Shown: positions 1-6,396 of the stretch, piece by piece | How positions within the stretch are numbered: position 1 is the stretch's first letter | How the letters are laid out: each line of letters opens with the position of its first letter | Origin: Bordetella parapertussis | Lineage (GTDB): Bacteria; Pseudomonadota; Gammaproteobacteria; Burkholderiales; Burkholderiaceae_D | Assembly: GCA_945883145.1 (NCBI GenBank) | Contig: CAMCXB010000069.1 | Span: 1 to 11,731 of the forward strand | DNA: 11,731 nucleotides | Reading direction: 5' to 3' | The notes under the pieces: model-generated | What the model saw: only the letters and a program-made list of their open reading frames with translations | Told to the model about the DNA's origin: nothing | The model's database searches: none | Made by a program: the position numbers and the translations under genes

Positions 1-33
1 AGGTCTAACTAGTTAGGCATCTAAGGAAATCGT

Positions 34-1221
34 ATGGCTATTCTCGCTGTCAACGCGGGTTCCTCTTCGTTAAAATTTTCACTCCATCCTCTGCAAGATG
101 GTGTAGCAATGTCTAGTGTATTGACCGGCAGCATAGAAGGCTTAGAACCACAAGGTTCACCTGCCATGCATTGGATTACACCAACTGGCTCACAGACGCG
201 TCAACTCACTCAAACAAATGAAGAGTCATTTCAGTTGGCATTACAAAGCTTGCGTGATTTACTCACAAGCTTGCCTGATTTTCCTGCGTTACGTGCAGTA
301 GCCCATAGAGTGGTTCATGGGGGTGCAGATTTTTTTCAGAGTGTGATGGTCACAGAAAAAATATTGAAGAGTTTAGAAAAATTAAATAGTCTTGCACCAC
401 TTCATCAGCCGCACAATCTTGCTGGCATACGCGCCTTTCAACAAGCATTTCCATCTGTGCTTCAAATAGCTTGTTTCGATACAGCCTTTCATGCATCCGC
501 ACCTTTACTACATCAAAGCTTTGCTTTGCCAACGGAGTTAAGTCAGCAAGGACTACGTCGTTATGGATTTCATGGCTTGTCCTATCAATACATCATGAGT
601 GTGTTAGAGCAGCAGAGTAAGCATGCCCATGATCGTGTCCTAATGGCGCATTTAGGAAATGGTGCTAGCCTGTGCGCTGCGCGTGAAGGAAAAAGCCTAG
701 CATCGACCATGGGCTTCTCTGCCTTAGATGGATTGATGATGGGAACACGTACAGGCAATCTCGATCCAGGTGTTGTGCTGTATTTGCTAGAGCAGGGTTG
801 GACCCATGATCAACTTCAAACATTACTGTACAAGCAGAGTGGCTTGTTAGGTGTTTCTGGTATTTCTGCAGATATGCGCACATTGCGGGCAAAGAAAAAT
901 CAAGCAGCAGAATTTGCCATCGATTTATTCACACATCGTATAGTGCGAGAAAGTGGCGCTATGGTGGCGTGTATGGAAGGTATTAATGTACTAGCCTTTA
1001 GTGGTGGCATAGGCGAACATGACGGCATACTCAGACAACAAGTCTGTCAAAAATTAAGTTGGTTAGGCTTAGAGCTGAATGAAGAAAAAAATCAGCTAGC
1101 AACTGGCAATGAAATTATGTCTGTGCATGCAGAGGGCAGTGCAGTTGAAATTTGGGTGATTCCAACCGATGAGGGTAGAGTCGCAGCTCGTGAAGCAGCT
1201 GTGCTGATCAATAAACAGTAA
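34..1221 (+). CDS. ackA: Acetate kinase
   Basis: Cytosolic acetate kinase, which interconverts acetyl phosphate + ADP and acetate + ATP, normally working with phosphotransacetylase or phosphoketolase. The 395-residue length is typical of the family. The N-terminal AVNAGSSSLKF signature carries Asn7. The residues matching the Methanosarcina catalytic set are present: Arg92 in HRVVHGG, Asp149 in FDTAFH, His180 in RYGFHGLS, Arg239 in GTRTGNLDPG and Glu380 in TDEGRVAARE. The phosphate-loop stretch HLGNGAS lies at 206-212. The ATG at 34 follows an AAGGA ribosome site at 23-27 with good spacing. No pta or xfp gene lies in the window; a partner could be upstream, beyond the edge. The next gene starts 128 bases downstream, so co-transcription is unclear. 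Identification is secure. Confidence 0.97.
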   Translation: MAILAVNAGSSSLKFSLHPLQDGVAMSSVLTGSIEGLEPQGSPAMHWITPTGSQTRQLTQTNEESFQLALQSLRDLLTSLPDFPALRAVAHRVVHGGADFFQSVMVTEKILKSLEKLNSLAPLHQPHNLAGIRAFQQAFPSVLQIACFDTAFHASAPLLHQSFALPTELSQQGLRRYGFHGLSYQYIMSVLEQQSKHAHDRVLMAHLGNGASLCAAREGKSLASTMGFSALDGLMMGTRTGNLDPGVVLYLLEQGWTHDQLQTLLYKQSGLLGVSGISADMRTLRAKKNQAAEFAIDLFTHRIVRESGAMVACMEGINVLAFSGGIGEHDGILRQQVCQKLSWLGLELNEEKNQLATGNEIMSVHAEGSAVEIWVIPTDEGRVAAREAAVLINKQ

Positions 1222-1349
1222 GTCACCAAGGGATGCTGTAGTTCCAGTTAGTTGGACTAGTAAAAATTCATGAAACTGATTGTCGCTTATGGTGTCTGCA
1301 GTGAAGCGAAAAAGAGAATAATTTTAAAATTACAAAAGCAGGACGAATA

Positions 1350-2966
1350 ATGAAAAATAATAATCAAATACTACCGCAACAATCTTCTTTGAGCTCTACA
1401 ATTTACAAATGGTTGTTTGACCATGAATTTGCTGAGGGTTATAGCAATCACATAGAAAAATTTATCGCCACATTGATTGTATGCAGTGTGTTAGCGATTA
1501 TGTTGGAAAACACGCCTGAAATTTATCAGCCACATGCTTGGGCGTTTCATTGGTTTGATGTCATCACAGTAGCCATTTTTAGCTTTGAATATATATTGCG
1601 GCTATTGACTGCGACTTCCCATCCTGACTTTGCCCATAAACGCTTTCCAAGGCTGAGTTACTTTTCTAGTTTTTATGCACTGATAGATTTTATAGCAATT
1701 GCGCCGTTTTATTTTGCACAGATTGCGCCAGTTGATGTGGAAATGCTGCGTATCTTGCGAATCATGCGTTTAGCGAGAATGTTTAAGTTATCGCGCCAAT
1801 TGGTGCCGGCATGGCATGAGTTTAGCCAATTAAATAAAAATCGATCATTCCGCGCAAAGGTCTATGCACTACTAGAACCAACAGGCCACTCAGGACATCT
1901 ACATATCATCGTTGATAATTTCATCGTATTTTGGATAGCACTTTCCATACTCTGTGTAGTGCTAGAAACTGTCGAACAAATTCGCTCATTATTTCTTATC
2001 GAGTTTTATTGGATCGATATGATTGCATTTAGCGTATTCACCATTGAGTATGTTGCGCGCTTATATGCCGCACCTGAAAATCCTAATTACCAAAAAATGA
2101 ATTTCCCGCGCTGGAATCATATACGCAGTGGTCAAGCCATTATTGATTTATTGACGATTTTGCCATTTTTATTAGAGAGCTTTTTTAAACAGGTTTTCGA
2201 TTTACGATTCTTAAGAGTTTTCAGATTATTGCGCATGCTTAAGTTAACGCGCTATACCTCAGCGACCGATACGCTGTTAAAAGTAGTGAAGCGTGAATGG
2301 CAAGTGATTTCAGCTGCAATCTTTGTGATGTTCTTACTGGTTGTGCTCACTGCCAGTATGGGTTTTATTTTTGAACATGCAGCGCAACCCGATAAATTTG
2401 AAAATATTCCGCAGTCCATTTATTGGGCAGTGATCACATTAGCTTCAGTCGGATATGGTGATATCTCACCCATAACGCCTATGGGGCGTGCGTTAACAGT
2501 TGTGCTATCCCTAGTAGGCATTGGTATTTTTGCTATACCTGCAGGTTTGTTAGCTTCTGCATTCACAGATCAATTACGTATAGATAGAGAATCATTTAAA
2601 CGTACCCTAGCAGAAGCGTATAACGATGAAAAAATTGAACCCAGAGAGCAAGAACACATCATTGCAGAAGCAGAGCGCTTGCATTTGTCCGATACTGAAT
2701 TTGAATTACTCTTGCTTGAAGCGAAAGAAGACTATGAGAAAAGCAAGGCAGTTCAAGAATTAAGTTTCGGTCATTTACTATTAGATCCAACTACCCATCC
2801 TGAATTCGCTGCAGAACAATTTAGAATCTTGGTAGCACAATTGCGTTTGCTTAGTAAGGCTGTAGGACATGGTCCTATAGTTGAAACATTATCTGCTAAA
2901 GAAATGTCGGATGAATTAACGATAAAAATTGCGCAGTTGGTAGGTGATTATGGAAAGAAATCATAG
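1350..2966 (+). CDS. Voltage-gated K+ channel with tandem voltage-sensor domains
   Basis: Inner-membrane ion transporter of the voltage-gated channel superfamily, predicted K+ selective. Two successive four-helix voltage sensors can be read. The first spans about residues 35-150, and its S4 has basic residues every third position (R134, R137, R140, R143, K146). The second spans about 187-302, with S4 residues R286, R289, R292, R295, K298 and R301. Only the second is followed by a pore: S5 about 318-341, filter TLASVGYGD at 363-371, S6 about 380-405. The cytoplasmic tail (about 406-538) is acidic and helical. Residues 420-465 resemble TerB-like helical domains, but I am not sure of this. A usual bacterial channel has one sensor per pore. 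AGGA at 1340-1343 supports the ATG. The K+-channel call is firm; the role of the extra sensor is unknown. Confidence 0.9.
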   Translation: MKNNNQILPQQSSLSSTIYKWLFDHEFAEGYSNHIEKFIATLIVCSVLAIMLENTPEIYQPHAWAFHWFDVITVAIFSFEYILRLLTATSHPDFAHKRFPRLSYFSSFYALIDFIAIAPFYFAQIAPVDVEMLRILRIMRLARMFKLSRQLVPAWHEFSQLNKNRSFRAKVYALLEPTGHSGHLHIIVDNFIVFWIALSILCVVLETVEQIRSLFLIEFYWIDMIAFSVFTIEYVARLYAAPENPNYQKMNFPRWNHIRSGQAIIDLLTILPFLLESFFKQVFDLRFLRVFRLLRMLKLTRYTSATDTLLKVVKREWQVISAAIFVMFLLVVLTASMGFIFEHAAQPDKFENIPQSIYWAVITLASVGYGDISPITPMGRALTVVLSLVGIGIFAIPAGLLASAFTDQLRIDRESFKRTLAEAYNDEKIEPREQEHIIAEAERLHLSDTEFELLLLEAKEDYEKSKAVQELSFGHLLLDPTTHPEFAAEQFRILVAQLRLLSKAVGHGPIVETLSAKEMSDELTIKIAQLVGDYGKKS

Positions 2967-2999
2967 TTTTAGTTTGATGTTAAATATTGTGGAATATAT

Positions 3000-3371
3000 A
3001 TGAGTAACTTTGATCACATTAGCTTAGTTAATGAAATAAATACCAATTTAACGCCATTTAGAAAATCACAATCGGATGCAATGAAAGGCTTCGCACAATT
3101 AGCGCAAGCTGCTATGGCAGAAGGTACTATTAGTGCAAAGCATAAAGAGCTCATTGCTTTAGCAATAGGCATCACTCAGCATTGTTCTGGTTGTATAGGC
3201 TTCCATGTTAAAGCATTACAGAAGTTAGGCGCAACACGTGAGGAATGTGAAGAGATGTTGTCAGTATGTGTCTATATGGGTGGTGGTCCTGCATTGATGT
3301 ATGCAGCCGAAACATTAAAAGCTTGGGATGATATGGCGGCTGAGCATACTAATAAATTGGCACTTAAATGA
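3000..3371 (+). CDS. Carboxymuconolactone decarboxylase/AhpD-like CxxC protein
   Basis: Small all-helical protein (123 residues) of the carboxymuconolactone decarboxylase/AhpD-like superfamily, probably a cytosolic thiol-disulfide or peroxide-detoxifying protein. Glu50, the Cys62-Ser-Gly-Cys65 pair and His69 reproduce the AhpD spacing of Glu, eleven residues, CxxC, three residues, His. The His that lies inside the CxHC motif of AhpD is Gly64 here, so part of the AhpD proton relay is missing. The protein is also shorter than AhpD proper, matching the many small CMD proteins annotated AhpD-like. It starts 33 bases after the channel gene with only a GGA-type ribosome site, and the Usp-like and SDR genes follow closely, suggesting one operon. 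The fold is confident; the substrate is unknown. Confidence 0.88.
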   Translation: MSNFDHISLVNEINTNLTPFRKSQSDAMKGFAQLAQAAMAEGTISAKHKELIALAIGITQHCSGCIGFHVKALQKLGATREECEEMLSVCVYMGGGPALMYAAETLKAWDDMAAEHTNKLALK

Positions 3372-3427
3372 ATAATAAAAATGATAAGCGCTCAATTTCT
3401 TAGAGCTATAAATCGGAGAATGTAGTC

Positions 3428-3859
3428 ATGTTCGATAAAGTACTGGTTGCGTATGATGGTAAAAATCAAGGCGTCATAAAATTCATCAATCGCTTGCCGC
3501 AATGTGAGGCTATTTATGTTCTCTCTGTTGTTGAGTTAAGTTTTTCTGAAAAAATACTAAAAGCATTTCATCAATATGTACGCTCAGATGAGAGTTGGAT
3601 GCCGAGTAATACAGGTAGTTTGTCAAAAAAGCTAGAAGCAGTCAGTGTGGATTTAGCTGTAACACACAAAAAAGTTTATAAAATCTTGCATGCTGGCGAT
3701 CCTTATCAAGAGATAAAAAAAGTCATCGATGAAATACATCCTGATTTAGTTGTGGTTGGTAAGTCAAAAAACTATGATGAAATTTCTTTTCTATCGAAGA
3801 AGAATGTAGAAACTAAATTAGCTGCAAGTAGTCGTGCAAATTTAGTGATTGTTAAATAA
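3428..3859 (+). CDS. Divergent universal-stress-protein (UspA-like) domain protein
   Basis: A 143-residue cytosolic single-domain protein with the Usp alpha/beta layout: N-terminal strand KVLVAYDG, a central strand with YKILHAGDPYQEI, the PDLVVVGKSK strand near 105-114, and a final strand ANLVIVK. ATP-binding Usps carry a G-2x-G-9x-G(S/T) loop after the VVVG strand. Here that stretch is lysine-, asparagine- and serine-rich and lacks the later glycines, so ATP binding by the usual route is unlikely. A CGGAG ribosome site (about 3414-3418) precedes the ATG. The stop codon overlaps the next start by one base (TAATG), so the SDR is probably translationally coupled to it. Its role in stress response is inferred from family only. 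Confidence 0.8.
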   Translation: MFDKVLVAYDGKNQGVIKFINRLPQCEAIYVLSVVELSFSEKILKAFHQYVRSDESWMPSNTGSLSKKLEAVSVDLAVTHKKVYKILHAGDPYQEIKKVIDEIHPDLVVVGKSKNYDEISFLSKKNVETKLAASSRANLVIVK

Positions 3860-4572
3860 TGGCACATTTAGAGTTTCAGCTCTTCCCTCATCCCTATAAG
3901 GCTTGTGTGATTGGAGCGGGTGGCGCTATCGGTGCTGCCTTTTGTCAGGCATTTCAAGCAGATAAGCAGTGTGTTTTTGTGAAAGCGATTTCTCAATCGT
4001 TAGGTGATGATTTTAATCTTGAGAATGCAGATACTATCAAACTGCAAGCTCAACTCGCAGCAAGCGATGGCCCCTATCACATCATTCTTGATGCAACCGG
4101 TGTCTTAATGATCAATGATATTGGCCCTGAAAAATCCTTGTCTGCATTACGCGATTCCCATTTATTAAAAGCCATGCATCTGAATGCGGTTGCACCTGCT
4201 ATCGTGCTTCAGCAATTTGCGCCCTTATTAGCATCGGGTTCTGCTATCTATGCAAAACTGTCTGCGCGTGTTGGCAGCATCGCTGATAATAAAAAAGGTG
4301 GTTGGTATGGTTATAGAGCATCCAAGGCTGCCTTGAATATGCTGTTACAAACTGCAGCCATAGAATTACAAAGAAAAAATCCTGAGCTAAAAGTCATCGC
4401 TTTACAGCCAGGCACAGTGAAATCAAAATTATCACAACCCTTCACCGCCGCTACGCCACATTTATTAGAGCCATCGGAGTCAGTGGCAGGTATGTTATCT
4501 GCTATGAAAAATGTGACTGTGAAAAATGGAGCGCACTTTATTGATTACCAAGGTCGGACAATTGAGTGGTGA
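3859..4572 (+). CDS. Short-chain dehydrogenase/reductase, CsgA-like
   Basis: A 237-residue NAD(P)-dependent oxidoreductase of the classical SDR fold. The Rossmann glycine motif GAGGAIG lies at 19-25 just after the first strand. Asn109 of the catalytic tetrad is in HLNAVAPA, a candidate Ser is at 135 or 140 in the segment LSARVGSIADN, and the Tyr152-Arg-Ala-Ser-Lys156 pair sits in YGYRASKAALN. The GSIADN..GGWYGYRASK stretch is characteristic of the CsgA/C-factor-like SDR subgroup. The acidic residue usually found after strand 2 for NAD is not obvious, so cofactor preference is open. Its ATG uses the last base of the preceding Usp stop, indicating coupling. The substrate cannot be predicted from sequence. 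Confidence 0.9.
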   Translation: MAHLEFQLFPHPYKACVIGAGGAIGAAFCQAFQADKQCVFVKAISQSLGDDFNLENADTIKLQAQLAASDGPYHIILDATGVLMINDIGPEKSLSALRDSHLLKAMHLNAVAPAIVLQQFAPLLASGSAIYAKLSARVGSIADNKKGGWYGYRASKAALNMLLQTAAIELQRKNPELKVIALQPGTVKSKLSQPFTAATPHLLEPSESVAGMLSAMKNVTVKNGAHFIDYQGRTIEW

Positions 4573-4650
4573 AGAGAAGCTTGTATTCTTAGACCATTAT
4601 AATGATGCCAATCTTTTATCTTGATAGCAGTTTAAATTGAGTTTTTCATC

Positions 4651-5013
4651 ATGTCAGATAACCTTTTTGATAAATATGGTGGTGTTCCCTTCATTACGGA
4701 TCTTGTGAGAGATTTCTATAAACAAGTCATGAAGCGTCCTAATTTACGTCGCTATTTTGAAGATGTTCCTGTTGATAAGCTCATTACACATCAAATTAAC
4801 TTTGTATCCACCGCTATGGGACGACCAGTAGCGGGTTATCACGGAAGAAATATCCGTCAGGCGCATCATGGATTAGGTGTAACCAATGCTTCTTTTGCAC
4901 TGATGATGGATTTATTTGATGATGCACTCGCTAGGGCTGGGGTCACTGAGGAGGATATTCCTAAAATTAATTCCATACTCAGATCCCGCCATGATGATGT
5001 CGTGAGTGGCTAA
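4651..5013 (+). CDS. Group 1 truncated hemoglobin, copy 1
   Basis: A 120-residue cytosolic heme protein of the TrHb1 (GlbN-type) family, likely binding O2 or NO. Landmarks are LFDKYGGVPF at the N terminus, Tyr23 at B10 (DFYKQV), His47 at E10 and Gln48 at E11 (THQINF), Leu44 at E7, and proximal His72 at F8 (RQAHHGLGV). Positions are by hand alignment to Synechocystis GlbN, where the E10 His (His46) coordinates heme iron together with the proximal His70. The same bis-His state is therefore plausible here. The start at 4651 has only a weak GAG ribosome site but agrees with the family N terminus. It lies 78 bases after the SDR gene and 103 bases before a second globin gene. Whether it acts in NO detoxification or sensing is not shown by sequence. 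Confidence 0.93.
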   Translation: MSDNLFDKYGGVPFITDLVRDFYKQVMKRPNLRRYFEDVPVDKLITHQINFVSTAMGRPVAGYHGRNIRQAHHGLGVTNASFALMMDLFDDALARAGVTEEDIPKINSILRSRHDDVVSG

Positions 5014-5032
5014 GTCATTGCCCATATGTAGT

Positions 5033-5061
5033 TTGATCAATCTGGTTATAGAATTTATGCT
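5033..5061 (+). promoter_or_regulatory. Possible sigma-70 promoter for the second globin
   Basis: TTGATC (5033-5038) and TATGCT (5056-5061) each match four of six consensus bases of the -35 and -10 boxes and are separated by 17 bases. The -35 box sits in the palindrome TTGATCAA. A start near 5068 would leave a leader of about 50 bases before the ATG at 5117. This is a consensus match only, in AT-rich DNA. Confidence 0.3.
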
Positions 5062-5084
5062 AAATTCGCAGGCTTAGTAGCGGC

Positions 5085-5117
5085 ATGTGCTGTTTTTTTT
5101 ATTTGTACTCTTGGTAA
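5085..5117 (+). CDS. Possible 10-codon leader peptide before the second globin
   Basis: An ATG at 5085 opens a ten-codon frame reading MCCFFYLYSW. Its TAA stop (5115-5117) shares its last base with the ATG of the second globin gene, the same TAATG arrangement as at 3859. An AGCGG sequence lies just upstream (about 5079-5083). The globin ATG at 5117 has almost no ribosome site of its own, so coupled translation from this minicistron would explain how it is read. The peptide is rich in Cys and aromatic residues. It is short enough to be chance, and I cannot test conservation. Confidence 0.25.
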   Translation: MCCFFYLYSW

Positions 5118-5491
5118 TGGCAAAGACTTTATTTGATAAATATGGTGGAGTTCCTATGGCGACGCGTGTTGCAAAGGACTTTCACGAGCGTTTAATGCGT
5201 AGGCCTCATTTGCGGCGCTATTTTCTTGAAATACCCATTGATAGAATTATTCAACATCATATTGAATATATTTCCTATGCATTAGGCAAGCCAACACAAC
5301 ACTATAGTATTGAAGATATACGCGCGCAGCATAAGCACTGTGGTGTAACTGGTGCTTCCTTTGATTTGACACGTGAATTATTTGTCGCGTGTTTAGAAGA
5401 AGAAAGCATCACTGAAATTGATATTGCGCATATTATGGAAACTTTAAGAGATGTGCGTAGCACCATAGTCACTAAAGGTGTAGAGCGATAA
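5117..5491 (+). CDS. Group 1 truncated hemoglobin, copy 2 (divergent distal pocket)
   Basis: A 124-residue truncated globin, paralogous to the gene upstream. Hand alignment needs no gaps over 120 residues and gives about 52 identities (roughly 43%). Proximal His72 (F8) and His47 (E10) are kept. Tyr23 at B10 is replaced by His, Gln48 at E11 by His, and E7 is Ile44, so the heme pocket holds an unusual number of histidines. I chose ATG 5117 (MAKTLFDKYGG) because it matches the sister's N terminus exactly. A longer reading from GTG 5087 only adds ten hydrophobic residues, too few for a membrane helix. Its stop is immediately followed by the ATG of the next gene. Function is probably heme-based ligand binding or electron transfer; the ligand is unknown. 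Confidence 0.9.
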   Translation: MAKTLFDKYGGVPMATRVAKDFHERLMRRPHLRRYFLEIPIDRIIQHHIEYISYALGKPTQHYSIEDIRAQHKHCGVTGASFDLTRELFVACLEEESITEIDIAHIMETLRDVRSTIVTKGVER

Positions 5492-6169
5492 ATGATGTCA
5501 TGTCATATTCAAGAAGCAGGTGATGTATGCCCAACATTAAAAATAGGTGTGGTGTTACTCGCAGCAGGCGAGGGCTCACGTCTAGGGCGCATACCAAAAT
5601 CCTTGATTCAACTGCAAGGTCAAACCTTAATTCATCGTCATCTACAAACACTGCATGATGTTGGTGTGGATGAGATTGTGGTTGTAACGGGTTTTTATTA
5701 TCAAGCGATAGAATCAGCATTACATGATCACGCAATTAAAATTGTGCGTAATCCAGTTCCAGAGGAAGGTCAGCAAATATCAGTGCGCCTAGGGTTAACA
5801 GCGTTGAGTAAGGATTGTGATCTTATTCTTGTGATGTTGGCGGATCAGCCTTTATTGAATCGAGATGATGTACTTGAATTAATCTCTGCTTATAAACACA
5901 GACCTACAAATAAGTTAGTTGTTTTACCCGAGGTACATGAACAGCGTGGTAATCCTGTGTGTTTTTCAGCTGAGTTGATTTATACAATGTTGGCATCGTC
6001 ACAAAAAATAAGTTTTCGAAATTATATCGATCAGAATCCTGACTATGTACATAAGCATCTGACAACAAATGATCATTTTGTTATCGATCTAGACACACCA
6101 GAGGATGTCATTCAATTCGAAAAACGCACTGGCTTGCAATTACTTTTACCTTCTAATACTCCCGCCTGA
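5492..6169 (+). CDS. MobA/MocA-like nucleotidyltransferase
   Basis: A 225-residue cytosolic GT-A fold nucleotidyltransferase of the NTP_transf_3 group that includes MobA and MocA, the enzymes that attach GMP or CMP to molybdopterin. The nucleotide-binding signature LAAGEGSRLG..PK is at 23-36, the metal-binding region MLADQP at 115-120, then RGNPV at 152-156 where MocA proteins usually have RGHPV, and a DLDTPED closing motif at 199-205. Two ATGs (5492, 5495) are possible and neither has a good ribosome site. The upstream stop directly abuts the first ATG, so translation is probably coupled to globin copy 2. No molybdoenzyme or XdhC gene is visible in the window, so the cofactor role is family-based, and a sugar-nucleotide or other NTP transfer role cannot be excluded. 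Confidence 0.82.
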   Translation: MMSCHIQEAGDVCPTLKIGVVLLAAGEGSRLGRIPKSLIQLQGQTLIHRHLQTLHDVGVDEIVVVTGFYYQAIESALHDHAIKIVRNPVPEEGQQISVRLGLTALSKDCDLILVMLADQPLLNRDDVLELISAYKHRPTNKLVVLPEVHEQRGNPVCFSAELIYTMLASSQKISFRNYIDQNPDYVHKHLTTNDHFVIDLDTPEDVIQFEKRTGLQLLLPSNTPA

Positions 6170-6396
6170 AATTCAGTTCTTCTAAAGGCTATGTGTTTTC
6201 AAGGCTATCAGGGCGTATCCTGCTTATTTAGCATTCAAAGCATAAATAAAATAGCAATATTTCATGTTGCACTGCGACTTTCTTTTAATTTTCACTTCAT
6301 GTACAAACTTTAACTGAGGGAAATTTACTAAAGAACTAAATTAATAATAATGTAATTACTTCGATAATAACGAGATAACTCGTACGAGGTTCCAAC
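6170..6396. other. Intergenic region before the activator gene, with a palindrome at its ribosome site
   Basis: These 227 very AT-rich bases contain no coding frame I trust and no convincing terminator after the nucleotidyltransferase gene. Near the end is a ten-base perfect palindrome, CTCGTACGAG (6379-6388), which overlaps the GAGG ribosome site (6386-6389). A CGAG at 6371-6374 could pair instead with CTCG at 6379-6382. GTAATTAC (6352-6359) is an eight-base palindrome resembling the half-sites found downstream of the activator gene. The activator's own promoter must lie here, but I see no clear sigma-70 or sigma-54 boxes. Confidence 0.5.

Noticed and set aside
1236..1264. Imperfect hairpin between ackA and the channel gene
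   Set aside because: Seven pairs with a bulge and no following T-run, so it is not a convincing terminator.
4598..4603. Perfect TATAAT upstream of globin copy 1
   Set aside because: There is no -35 element at 16-18 bases and no extended -10 TG, so in AT-rich DNA I cannot call it a promoter.
5087..5116. GTG start giving globin copy 2 a hydrophobic ten-residue N terminus, a possible membrane anchor
   Set aside because: Ten residues do not span a membrane, and the sister globin starts exactly at the position matching ATG 5117.
5472..5735. An 87-codon minus-strand frame across the globin/transferase junction
   Set aside because: No motifs, His-rich composition, and both strands' known genes explain the region.
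6224..6249. TTATTTA/TAAATAA inverted repeat after the nucleotidyltransferase gene
   Set aside because: Only A/T pairs, a twelve-base loop and no T-run; likely chance in AT-rich sequence.
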